A stretch of 64,000 nt of DNA from Purpureocillium takamizusanense. Its lineage: Eukaryota; Ascomycota; Sordariomycetes; Hypocreales; Ophiocordycipitaceae. Position numbers and translations under genes: made by a program. Numbering within the stretch: position 1 is the first letter of the stretch; each line of letters starts with the position of its first letter. The DNA lies in the NCBI RefSeq assembly GCF_022605165.1, contig NC_063069.1, forward strand, positions 2,232,001 through 2,296,000, given 5' to 3'. Positions 37,069 to 47,660 of this stretch are shown piece by piece. The notes beneath the pieces are model-generated. The model was not told the DNA's origin. It did no database searches and saw only the letters and a list, made by a program, of their open reading frames with translations.

Positions 37069-37421
37069 AACGGATCAAATGTTGCTACAGCAAGTCCGGA
37101 CCAAAAGCCCTGTCTCTGTGGAGACAAGCATATGTGGGCAACTTGCCGCTATTTGGTTGAGGCCTTGAGACAGGCCAACTGGAGCCCACAGGAGGCTATA
37201 GTCAATAAAGGCAACGGACATATGACACAGTCACACGCAGCCTATCACGGGCACATGTGGCCCTTGCAAAAGAGCTGCAACGGACCGAAGAGACCACCGA
37301 GACCTCACAACAAGAGGTCAAAGGGGTGGCCTTTGCAGGCCACCTGATGCGCAAGGGAGCGGATGTTGCGTCGCTACGTCGATTCATCGCGGGTTGGTTG
37401 AAGGACGAAGAGTATCATTGA
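37069..37421 (+). mobile_element. Copia-type gag relic, frameshifted
   Basis: Frame from 37072 reads KPCLCGDKHMWATCRYLVEA then LRQANWSPQEAIVNK. This resembles the C.C.x4H.x4C zinc knuckle and following segment of fungal Ty1/Copia gag proteins. After a frame change near 37215, HVALAKELQRTEETTETSQQ and VKGVAFAGH continue in the style of the gag C-terminus, up to a stop near 37421. No protease, integrase, reverse transcriptase or LTR is visible. Identification rests on the knuckle and flanking pattern only. Confidence 0.45.
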
Positions 37422-38547
37422 AGCGGCTTGGATGAAGGCGGGGTCGATATACAGGCGCATCAGCGCAGGCGAAGGGGAACAACGTCAACTTCTGGAATAG
37501 GTTTGCGCCTTCGATTGGAGATACAGCTTGGAGACTGGGTCTAGTGTAGATTTGGGATTTGGACCAGTGTTGTAGCACATTGTCACTGTGAGTTCTGAAC
37601 GAAGTTGCCTGCCGTCGGCGGTATTGTGACTGCAGGTGGAATCGTAGATTGAAGTGTCTTCTCCCAAGTACCATCTTTACCGTTCCACAACGAGACTATA
37701 GACACTGAGGGCAATCAAGAACCATGATGAGTACACATCATTACATGCTCAATAAGAATCCCAAAGTCCCCACAGCTCCCTGGCGAGTAATGGACAGTCA
37801 AGTTTGCCGGCCCGGACGGTCGTAGGGTAGGTAGGTTCAGTCAGCGACCCCTGAAAGACAAGCTCGTCACCAATTGAGGCCTAATAGATGGGGGTAGAGG
37901 ACCTGATTCCTCTATCTTCCAATAGATAGGGAGGGCTTATATACACATGCGGCTACCATGTGCCTCCTCCTCCCACCTCATACGGCAGTCCTGTCACACA
38001 CAACAACAACCCCGTACCAAGTGTAGCCCCCTGGGGAATTTGTCTACCCTGTCTACTGCTTCCTCAGTATAACAAGCCCCATGCCTCCGCAAAACCATCC
38101 CCTAACAGTAATATATGCGTTAGGGTTCGCCTCAGCCCCCGCCAAACCAACCCATTGTCCTCATCGTCAACCTCGTCACGAAGTACTTCAGGCCTCCGCC
38201 AAACCACTGTGGCCCGAGGCACAGTGGCGAACGGGAGGCGTCGTCTGGAACCACCACAGGCAGGGGTCCCATGGCGGGGCACCAGCCTGGGACCCCGCAC
38301 TAACTAACGTAGTAGTACTACGTTAGTCGTGCTAAGGACCACAAAGCCCAAGTGATCTCCTTGCCGTCCGTCTCTTTTTGCTGGGCGGTGCAATTTCGCA
38401 TCCTCCTTTCCGCTCTGCTGCCATCCCTTCCCGCTCCCAGACCTCCGCCGTGCCTCGCCCTCGCTGCACGATCCGCGAGGTAGCTCCGGAACGCAATTGC
38501 ACTTTGCATCGTTTGGGAGAATTCGCTGCGTTGAGCCAGTCGCTAGC
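37422..38547. other. intergenic, promoter of mevalonate diphosphate decarboxylase
   Basis: No gene supported. It may contain more decayed element sequence at the left. Toward the right is a perfect palindrome at 38303-38327, about 220 bases before the next start codon. Confidence 0.45.
38303..38327. repeat. perfect 12-bp inverted repeat with one-base centre
   Basis: Arms ACTAACGTAGTA and TACTACGTTAGT around a single G. It lies in the ERG19 promoter region. Confidence 0.9.
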
Positions 38548-39789
38548 ATGGCGGATACCAAGGTCTACCGGGCCAGCACAACGGCGCCCGTCAACATCGC
38601 CGTTGTCAAGTACGCCCCCTCCTTCGCTCCCTCGAAGCAGTCAATGCATTGACACTGGCTGACGACGACTCGATGCAGGTACTGGGGCAAACGCGATCCC
38701 AAGCTCAACCTCCCGACCAACAGCTCCCTCTCCGTCACGCTCTCCCAGGCCGACTTGCGGACTTTGACTACGGCCTCGTGTGCGACATCGTTTGCCGGCG
38801 ACAGCCTCATGCTCAATGGCGAGCAGTCCGACATCTCGGGTGCCCGTACGCAGGCCTGCTTCCGCGAGCTGCGCGCGCGCCGGGCCGCCCTCGAGGCCGC
38901 CAATACCTCGCTGCCCAAGCTCTCGACCATGGGCCTCAAGCTCGTCTCCGAGAACAACTTCCCCACCGCCGCGGGCCTCGCCTCCTCGGCGGCTGGCTTC
39001 GCCGCGTTGGTGCAGGCCATTGCCAACCTATACGAGCTGCCCGACACGCCTGCACAGCTGTCCATAGTCGCGCGGCAGGGTTCTGGGTCGGCCTGCAGGA
39101 GCCTGTTCGGCGGCTACGTCGCGTGGCGCATGGGCGACAAGGAGGACGGCAGCGACTCCATGGCCGACCTCGTCGCCCCGGCGTCGCACTGGCCGAACAT
39201 GCGGGCGCTGATCCTCGTCGTCAGCGCGGCCAAGAAGGGCGTCTCGTCCACCTCTGGCATGCAGCAGACGGTGGCCACCTCGGGCCTCTTCCAGCAGCGG
39301 ATAGCCAACATTGTGCCCGCCAACATGACCGCCATGGAGCATGCCGTCAAGACCCGCGACTTTGCCAAGTTCGCCGAGGTGACGATGCGCGAGAGTAACT
39401 CGTTCCACGCGTGCTGCGCCGACACGTACCCGCCCATCTTTTACATGAACGACATCTCCAAGGCGGCCATTCGCGCCGTCGAGAGCATCAATGCCAAGGC
39501 CGGCAAGACCATCGCCGCGTACACGTTTGACGCAGGGCCGAACTGCGTGGTCTACTACCTCGACGAGGAGGCGCCGACTGTGCTGGGGGCGTTCTCGGGC
39601 GTGTTGGGAGGTGTTACGGGCTGGAAGGAGGGCTCGGCCGGCGTCAAGTCCAGCGTGAGGCTGGAGGATGGCATCGCCAGCGTGCTCAAGGACGGCGTGA
39701 GCAGGGTAATTATGACGAGTGTGGGCGAAGGCCCCCTCAGAACTGAGGAATACTTGGTGGACGAGAACGGCCAGCCTGCGAAGAGGTAA
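38548..39789 (+). CDS. ERG19: mevalonate diphosphate decarboxylase
   Basis: ATP-dependent decarboxylation of mevalonate 5-diphosphate to isopentenyl diphosphate, for sterols and other isoprenoids. Exons 38548-38609 and 38679-39789 give 390 residues, the usual length. The splice (GTACGC donor, GATGCAG acceptor) restores APVNIAVVKYWGKRD, the conserved GHMP-family start. NLPTNSSLSVTLSQADL and the ATP-binding NFPTAAGLASSAAGFAAL follow, then SGSACRSLFGGYVAW, MRESNSFHACCADTYPPIFY, and TFDAGPNC with the catalytic Asp at ~305. A single intron close to the start is normal in fungi. Confidence 0.96.
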
Positions 39790-40173
39790 TTAGTTGACTG
39801 GCGTGCAACTACGTCAATCAACGAGCGCATATACTATTACGCAATTAATTTCGCAAGCATGTGCATTGGTGTTGTTCATCTGATGTTGCGGTGCAGTGAA
39901 TGGGCGTGCTCGTATGGCCGCAACAGGGCAGGTTGCTTCCAGCACATTTGAACTCCAGCCCTGCACCAGCTGCCCGCCCGCTCACACCTGCACCTCTCAC
40001 CTGTGCCCTCGTAACCGCAAGAATTGGCCGTCGCCTTTACTGCCTGCATCCACGCACACACCCAAGGCACATTTGTTCCAAAGCCTGCCGTACTGATTCA
40101 TCTCCTCTGCTTGATAGCCGGCGGTCTGAAGGTCCCCCTCCCATGCTGCCGCCGTAGGCTTTCCCCCTGCATC
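39790..40173. other. intergenic, promoter of the RUS-family gene
   Basis: Short spacer; the right half is CT rich. An upstream in-frame ATG at 40024 could extend the next gene but gives an atypical N-terminus. Confidence 0.5.
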
Positions 40174-41745
40174 ATGCCGCCCTCCGCAGCGCCGCCGCAG
40201 CTCAAGTTCACGGATCGCCAGCGGCGCTTCGAGCTCACCGACCTGTTCCCCAAGGACCCCTACAGCGAGCCGGCGAAGAGGCATGGCATCGCCGAACTGG
40301 TAAATTCCGGCAAGGCGGTGGAACTGCTAGAGATTGAGAAGTCCGGCCATTGGGGCAAGCGATGGCTGCACTTCCCCAATCGTCGCATTCTCCGGATGGT
40401 ATGTCGCCCGCAACCGTTGGACACGCTTGGGTTGGATCACTGGCTGACTTGAAAGTAGAGAGAGAATGAGCGTGGCTTCGGAACGCCAGAATTTCCTCCT
40501 CTGCTTGGCTGGCGCAAGTGGCTCTTCGAAGCCTTTGTGCCCGTCGGGTACCCAAGCTCCGTCTCCAGCGACTACACGGCCTACCAGACGTACGACTCCC
40601 TGCAGGCCTTCTTCTCGACAATCACGTCTCTGCTCGCCAATCGAGCGCTGCTCCAGGGCCTGGGGGTCGGAGACGCCAACTCGTCGGCCACGTACGCCAT
40701 GCTGCTCACGGTGCTCAAAGACGCCACATCCCGCATCGCCACCATCATATTCGCCCATCGCTTCGGCCTCGTCATCGAGCCCGAGGCCAAAAAGTACCGC
40801 TTCCTCGCCGATCTCTTCAACGACTCTGCCTTCTTCCTCGAGCTCTTCAGCCCGTACTTTGGGTCCTTTGGCAAGGCCGCGGCGCTTTGCGTGGGGGAGG
40901 CGCTGAGAGCAGTGTGCGGCGTCGCGGCGGGCGCGAGCAAGGCGGCCTTGAGTGCCCACTTTGCGCAGCAGGACAATCTGTCCGAACTCAACGCCAAGGA
41001 GGCCAGCCAGGAGACCGCCATCGGCCTCATAGGCCTGCTCGTCGGGACTATCATCGTCCACTTGGTTGAGAACCAGATGGTTGTCCTCGTGATGATGATT
41101 GCCCTGGTCTACATGCACCTCCGCATGAATTTCAAAGGCGTACGCGCCGTTCAGCTGAAGACGCTCAACAAGCAGCGTGCCAGCATTCTTTTCGAGTGGT
41201 ACCAGACCATGGGGTACGTACCCACGCCTATGAAGGTGGCCGAGATGGAGAGCATCCTGTTTTGGAACGGCAAGATCACCAACGCGGAAGAGGAGCCCGT
41301 CTGCCGTATCGACTACGCCACAAGCTTCGAGGATGCCATGGGACCGCCGGAGACCAGAGACCAGGTCATCGTGGTCGACGGATTCATGCACACGAGATTC
41401 GTGCGCCCCTACTGCTCGCCCAAGAAGCTGGCGGAGATCAAGATCATCATGTGGGAAGATGCGGAGCCACAGCATGTCCTCCTTGCCTGGTTCACAGCTA
41501 TGCAGACGGCCTACGTGATGGAAAAGAGAGTTCCCTACGGAGACGCCAGAAAAGAAGACTTTTACCGATCCAAGGATGATAAGAGCCCGGAGAGACTCAT
41601 CGATTGGCCACATAGGGGTGCCCGCGATGAGCTGCTCTGGGAGAAGATGGAGCGGTACTCGTGGGACCTCAACGCCGGATCGTTGGAGGGTGGCGACTCG
41701 GCTCGGATCAGTACGTGTTTCTCCAAGATCAGCGTGGATCACTAG
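40174..41745 (+). CDS. RUS (root UVB-sensitive, DUF647) family protein
   Basis: Conserved eukaryotic family named after plant RUS1; plant members are linked to vitamin B6 homeostasis, and the fungal function is not established. Exons 40174-40398 and 40459-41745 give 503 residues. After the splice the protein reads FVPVGYPSSVSSDYTAYQTY, DSLQAFFSTITSLLANRALL, and GVGDANSSATYAMLLTVLKD, then PEAKKYRFLADLFNDSAFFL, the DUF647 core. Hydrophobic helices follow (AIGLIGLLVGTIIVHLV, MVVLVMMIALVYMHLRMNF). Codons near the end (ARI/STCFSKISVDH) could hide a small terminal intron at ~41711 (GTACGT), so the last residues are uncertain. Confidence 0.9.
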
Positions 41746-42387
41746 CACGTCGAGTAGAGTAGACTCGCTTGTCATTTTGGCTTTGGCAACATTTTCTCTG
41801 GGGCCTCTCTTACGACTTGGTAGCCATGTACATCACGCAGAGGCATGCGTAAATCATGCTATGTTATTCCATGTTGTTCCTTAGGGACCCGGTGGCTTGC
41901 ATAGCTCTTGTGGTGATATAATTCGAGAGGCCCCCTGTCAGGGTAGAGTTTCCTCCGGCCCGAAGCAAGGTTTGTCTCCTACCAGAGTCAATACGATGCG
42001 CAAATCAGTAAACACGACTTGAAGGCGCATGGTATTGTATAAATACGACGCGGTTCCCAGACGTGGTCTTCCTTTGTGTGCTTTCTTCTTACCATTGATC
42101 AACATCACCGCACGGTATCATACTCTTGACGTGTACCGACCGGTTCCGCAGCCCAGATACTTGCTGCCAACGAAGCAATTTAACAGGGCATACGACCTTT
42201 CTTCGCACTAAATTTCTACACGGGAGTCATCTTACACTCTCGACTCGACTGCCATCGCCTGTCCTCTTTCGGGCGATCAACACAATCCATCCCCTTCGCA
42301 CCAAATAACAAACAAGGCCCAACAACGCCCTTTCGCTCGCCCCCCTTCCTACCTCAGCAGCACAACCGCCCACAACTTCCATCCGAC
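41746..42387. other. intergenic, nothing supported
   Basis: 3' region of the RUS gene and CT-rich leader of the small membrane protein gene. Confidence 0.5.
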
Positions 42388-42675
42388 ATGTCGACCCACG
42401 GCCAAGTCCAGACGACGCACCTCGCGACCGTGACCGGCGCGTTTGTTCTTTGGGCCGGAGGTGTCCTGCTCGCCCTGGAAACCGGCCAGGATGCCGTCCT
42501 CATGGCGCTGGGCGTGGCCCTGCCCGGCACGACCCTGGTCATGATGGTGCTGGTGCTGGCCCTGACGGTGAGAGAGAGGGGCCGAGACCCGGGACTCCCG
42601 GCTCCGGTGCAGCACAAGTGCACGGTTGGGGATATTGCGGCTCTCTTGAAGTATCTGGAGGGACGGAAGCTGTGA
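42388..42675 (+). CDS. small two-helix membrane protein, unknown
   Basis: Intronless frame of 95 residues with a good start context (CCGACATG) and a pyrimidine-rich leader. Two hydrophobic helices (roughly 16-29 and 36-59) are separated by a short acidic loop. They are followed by a basic RERGR turn and a soluble tail with VQHKCTVGDIAALLKYLEGR. The topology suggests both ends on the same side of the membrane. I do not recognise the family. The absence of motifs means this could still be a fortuitous frame, but hydrophobic spacing and codon use resemble the neighbouring real genes. Confidence 0.5.
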   Translation: MSTHGQVQTTHLATVTGAFVLWAGGVLLALETGQDAVLMALGVALPGTTLVMMVLVLALTVRERGRDPGLPAPVQHKCTVGDIAALLKYLEGRKL

Positions 42676-42970
42676 TACATGCGCGCAAATGTCACATCGC
42701 GCCTGCACGGAGGCGCCTGCACGAAGGCTTGGGTAAACGGGTTGGAGAATGACATGGGGGTTAGGGACCAATGGGGTTGGGTATGGGGTTGAATTTTCAA
42801 GGTGATTTGGTACAGAGTCGGACAGGGTGGTCAGGCAAGGCACAGAGAAGGGTCCAGTTTCTGCAGATGCTACAAGTCAACATGATAAATCCCAAACGCC
42901 AGTCCCTATGCAATGGTATCATGTCCTACTCTTACAGCATCACAACCTCATCGACATACAATCCGCGCCC

Positions 42971-43898
42971 TTACGCCAACCCAGTCCATCGCATGGCGCG
43001 CATACGCACGCCCTCCCATGTGTTGAGCTTGGGCCGCACGTCGAGGTAAAAGCTCGGCCCGCCAGCCTGGCCGCCAGCGCGGCCGGCATAAAAGTCAATC
43101 ACGTACTCGACGCGCGTGCCACAGCGATCGATGACCCAATCGTGGCGGTCAAACGGCGCCGTGTAGCCGAGGATGGTGTTGATGCGCGCCGTGGGCGTCA
43201 TGCGCGTGCTCTTGTTCGCAAACGACTCGAGTTTGGGGCCGTCGCATCTGAAGCACCTTCTGTCAGCACACATACCGCCCTGCCTCTCTAGAGGCGCGAA
43301 GACGGGGGATGAAAAAAAAAACGCACTTGGATTCCGCGAGGTAGGGTGCCTCCCACTCCTTGATCTGCTGCCAGGCCCGCTCGTTGACGGCGTTGTGGAT
43401 GGGGACGACGGTCTTCATGTCGGTTGCGCGCGCGTCGTAGCCCTTGCGCTTCATGGCCTCGAAGAACATCTTTTCAGACGGATATACCCAGTTGCCCGAG
43501 GCGTCGACGCCCGACTCAATCTCGGCGTTGGGCGCGTTGGCGGAGGCGCCGTGGTCGACGGGGCAGGCCGTCGCCGCCGCCGCTGCTGAGCCGCTGGCTG
43601 AGCGCGGAATAGTTGAGATGACGCGGTTCTCGCCCAGCGCGCCGCGGCTAGGCGGCGCCGACGAGGCAGAGGTCGGGGCTGGCGTGGCGCCGGAGGAAGA
43701 GGACCATGGCAGGTAGGATGTGAGCGTTTGCGTCCATGATTTGGGCGGCGGTGACGGTTGTTGCGAGGTGTGGTCGACGGGGCACACTGTGCTAGGGGAT
43801 TGAGCCTTTGCAGCTTCGGCGGCGCGGGCTTGTGCGAGCCACGCATCGCGGGTCTTGTGGTCGACGGGACAGGCCGCCGGGTCCGACTTGTCCGCCAT
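42971..43898 (-). CDS. cytochrome c-type heme lyase (holocytochrome synthase)
   Basis: Attaches heme covalently to apocytochrome c or c1 in the mitochondrial intermembrane space. Exons 43898-43327 and 43247-42971 give 282 residues. Three CPVDH heme-regulatory motifs start at Cys10, Cys39 and Cys112, separated by Ala/Ser/Pro-rich linkers. The catalytic domain starts near [19 protein letters not shown] and includes [20 protein letters not shown]. After the splice come [11 protein letters not shown] and [20 protein letters not shown], then DFYAG and DVRP. The family's C-terminal W.G.R.R end is seen as [10 protein letters not shown] cannot separate cytochrome c lyase (CYC3) from c1 lyase (CYT2) on sequence alone, so no symbol is given. 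Confidence 0.93.
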
Positions 43899-44802
43899 GG
43901 TGGATCGTCTGCTGGGCGCAATCCGGCGGGAGGCTTTCAGGGACGGGAGGCGGAGCAGGGTTGATGCTCAATTGATGCCTCCGGTGGTCGATGTGCTATC
44001 GCGCAATGAAGCAATGGGCCCTGCGTCGGCGCCGATTCTCGTTCTCGCCACTATGCGCATGCGCATGCAGACATTGCAGAGTAGAGACGAAGGTTGGTGG
44101 TGGTTGCTGCTGCACTGGCGGCGGGTTGGGAAATTTCGAGCCGGCATTTTGCCGCTCCCTCAGCAAAGACTGCCTGTTTAGGAAGCCATGCCACCACTAC
44201 CGGCGCTCGCTATTGGAGGCGACAGACAGGTTTCTGCTGCAAGACTGCTACTTGGTACGAAGTACAGTGGGAGTGGCATGTGGTTTCACGCTCGCACATG
44301 GAATAAGAAATAAGGTAGGCAGTTGAACCAGAGCCGGCGTGCTACGCCATTTCATTTCGTGTCCGCGGCATCTTTAATTGCAAAATACTGTACCACTTGA
44401 GCAGACCCAAATGGAGCTGTATACGTATTTGTTACATCACACTGGTGTACCTTTCTCCACCGTCACCTTCGCAACAGTCGCCGACCAGCACGATGGAGAT
44501 CGCGATCGGACAAGAATGTCCGGCCACTGTTACGGTGGTTCTCCATGATAGTTGCGCCGAGCATTGAGTCCAGCGAACAGCTATCAGCAGTTGCTATTCA
44601 AGCACACCCACGAAGTCCACATGAAGATTCTGCGCGCAAGCTGTCATGAAATCATAGGCCCCTCCGGTGAAGTCATACAGATGACGTCGCTTGTTGGCTG
44701 AAGATGGAAGGTTGGGTATAAGAGACGGAAAATAAAGGGTTCACGTTTCGTAGTAGGACAATCTTCTCGTAACAATACTTGAAATCACTGTTCGTCCCCA
44801 CA
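43899..44802. other. divergent intergenic region
   Basis: Shared upstream region of the heme lyase (minus) and the hydrophilin-like protein (plus). No gene seen inside. Confidence 0.5.
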
Positions 44803-45460
44803 ATGACCGATTACAACAAGCTCGCTGAGCAGGCCGAGGCCGACCTCAACACCTATCAGTCCAAGACGGGCAACGCCCGACCTCAGGGCCTGGACGACGC
44901 GGGCGTCAACTCCATGGCTGCGAAGAAGTTTGGCTCGGCCGAGGTCAACTACGGCGACGAGCTGAGCACGAATCGAGGCTTCAACAAGCGCATCCCCCCC
45001 AGCGAAGGTGGCGCCTTGGACGATCGCGGGCGGTAAGCACACTTCCCCACCTCACTTCACACGGGAGTGACCCGGACCAGCCGTCATCACAGAGGCAGCT
45101 GAGCTGACTGGATCTCGTCGCGTCAGACAAACTCGCGGCGAGCACTTTGAGGGCGCAGGCGGCCCGTTGGACAAGATCGCGCAGTCGTACGAGCGCCAGC
45201 CCATGCAAAACGACAACTACGTCGTCCCGGCGCGGGTGCCCCAAGTCTCCGGCACGGGCGGCGTCGACGACATCGCGACACGGGGCGCGCAGGCTTCGCG
45301 CGCAAACGTCGGGAGCAACCCACCCGGGCCCGGCGGCCAAAAGTATACGGGCGCCGACTACTACACGCCTGAGAGCGTGCCTGACAGCATCTCGGCCGAG
45401 GGGTGGGTGGCGCCAGAGAGCGTGACGGAGGCGAGCAAGGAGACGGAAGGTTTGCGGTAG
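44803..45460 (+). CDS. hydrophilic conserved fungal protein, hydrophilin-like
   Basis: Exons 44803-45032 and 45127-45460 (GTAAGC donor, GCGTCAG acceptor) give 187 residues. The sequence is highly polar and Gly rich with almost no hydrophobic segments: MTDYNKLAEQAEADLNTYQS at the start, then RIPPSEGGALDDRGRQTRG across the splice and a C-terminal YTPESVPDSISAEGW. The pattern of small, hydrated, disordered segments resembles hydrophilins or LEA-like stress proteins. That is inference; no defined domain is visible. An N-terminal amphipathic Ala/Glu helix (residues 5-17) may mediate assembly or membrane contact. Confidence 0.75.
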
Positions 45461-46122
45461 ACGAATGTAGCGCCGGGGGTATTGGAGGAATGCGGCTTGT
45501 CTGATGCGAGTCTTGCAATGCATCTTGTCGGTCCAAAATCCAGTACAAGCAACATGAATCATCAAAAATTGCCGTGGCAGTATAGCTCGGCGTGATTATG
45601 TCGACTTGGACGACGCTCCTTTGGGTGTCGCCGCGTGGTCGAGGTGCAGAGGGAGCGTGTACGAAGCACGTACCTAGTACTGCGGGCGGAAGGACGCTGC
45701 TACCTTGTAGATTGAGAACGTCGCATCGCATGACTTCAGGGGCATCAAAAATGCTAAAGCGAATACGACACACCCGATTTCCGGAACCGTTGGAGCACTT
45801 GATTTCCAACTGCACATTAAAGTCAAAGTGATGTTTCACTTTGGCTGGTGTACTACTAGGTGGTGGAGATGCTAGTGAGATGCCGCCCCCCCAGCTGGAG
45901 GAGGGAACCTTATTATTATTATTAGCAAATGCCCTGTCGCGTGACCTGGCTCCATGTGGCACATGGTAGGGCACTGGTGTCACGCCCAGCCTCATCCACC
46001 ACCGCTCATCTCACCAACCCCATCTGTCTCCCTCCTGGCAAGCACTGCAGCAGCAGCTCTCCTGCATCCCCCGCCATGCTGCGCGACATCGCCGCCAGCT
46101 CCCGGGGACCATCCGCGCCGTC
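45461..46122. other. intergenic, promoter of CLN3/BTN1
   Basis: No gene supported. It contains a (TTA)n run at 45911-45924. Confidence 0.5.
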
Positions 46123-47564
46123 ATGACCAACCGCTCCCCTTCGGCCTCCGGGCTGCTGCCCATGCCCGGCGCGCCATCGTCGTCGTGGGCGGCCTACTCG
46201 GCTCGCATGGCCGCCCTGGCCCGCCACCCGGACACCAAGGTCCTCATCGCCTTCTGGCTGCTCGGTAGGTGACTTGAGCTCTCTCGTGCGACGCACGGCA
46301 TCCATGCCCTGTGCATGCTAAACAGTCCGCAGGCCTCATCAACAATGTCCTCTACGTCATCATCCTCTCCGCCGCGCAGGACCTCGTCGGCACCCTCCCC
46401 AAAGGCATCGTGCTGCTGGCCGACGTCGTCCCGTCCTTCTTCGTTAAGCTCATCGCGCCCTACTTCATCCACCGCGTGCCCTACCGCGTGCGCGTCCTCG
46501 TCTTCATCGCCCTCTCCGCCGCGGGCATGCTCATGGTCGCCCTCACCCCGCCCTCGCGCTCCGTCGCCGTCAAGATGGTCGGCGTCGTCCTCGCCAGCCT
46601 CAGCAGCGGCGGCGGCGAGCTCAGCTTCCTCGGCCTGTCCCACTACTACGGCCACGTCAGTCTTGTCGGCTGGGGCTCCGGCACTGGCGCCGCGGGGCTC
46701 GTCGGCGCCGGCCTCTACGTCGTGCTGACCGAGTGGTGGCGCCTCGGCGTCCGCGACAGCCTGCTCTTCTCGGCGTGCTTGCCGGCCATCATGTTCGTGA
46801 GCTTCTTCTGGATCCTGCCGCATGATCCGATGCAGCGCGGTCCGGGCCACAAGGACTACGAGACCGTGCCGGATGACGACCTGGCCCAGGACGAGGTCGA
46901 CGAAATGGCCCCCGGCGCGGCGTCGTCGGCGCTCCTCGCCCCAGGTCTGTCGAGCACGCACGCCGCATATTCGGCGCACGCTGCGCACCAAAGCTCGCTT
47001 CGGAAGAACCTGAAACGGGCCAGAGCGCTTTTCGTCCCGTACATGGCGCCCTTGCTGCTCGTGTACGTCGCCGAATACACCATCAACCAGGGCGTTGCGC
47101 CGACGCTGCTCTTCCCGGTCGATCAGTCGCCGTTTAGGGAACTCCGGGGCTTCTACCCCTTTTACGGCTTTCTCTACCAGCTCGGCGTTTTCATCTCCCG
47201 GTCATCAACGCCATTTCTGCGCATCCATCGCTTGTACATACCGTCCTTTCTCCAGATCGGCAACCTCGTGCTCCTCACCCTCCACGCGCTTTACTACTTT
47301 ATCCCCTCCGTGTACATCATCTTCGTCATCATCTTTTGGGAGGGCCTGCTCGGCGGCGCCGTGTACGTCAACTGCTTCGCCGAGATCATGGAGAACGTGC
47401 CCGCCGAGGAGCGCGAGTTTAGCCTCAGCGCCACGACGGTGAGCGACAGCGCGGGCATATGCATCGCCGGCTTGGTCGGCATTGTCATGGAGACGAGCCT
47501 GTGCGATTACCAGGTTGCGCACGGGCGAGACTGGTGCCGGCAGATCAAGGTGCGCCATGATTGA
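46123..47564 (+). CDS. BTN1: CLN3/Btn1 (battenin) lysosomal/vacuolar membrane protein
   Basis: Multi-pass vacuolar membrane protein involved in vacuolar pH and basic amino-acid balance; the human ortholog is mutated in Batten disease. Exons 46123-46264 and 46333-47564 give 457 residues. The splice restores [20 protein letters not shown], the family start. [82 protein letters not shown] and [13 protein letters not shown] are the conserved blocks. The final residues (CRQIKVRHD) run through a possible GTGCGC donor at 47550, so a short extra exon cannot be excluded. It converges on the Zn2Cys6 gene with 96 bases between stop codons. Confidence 0.95.
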
Positions 47565-47660
47565 GCACGACACAAGAGGGTGGCGCTGGCTGATTTGATG
47601 CACCTGGTGTATTATACTGCTTGGATTTTGGAGCAAGTAGGTAGCGGGCATATTTTGAAT

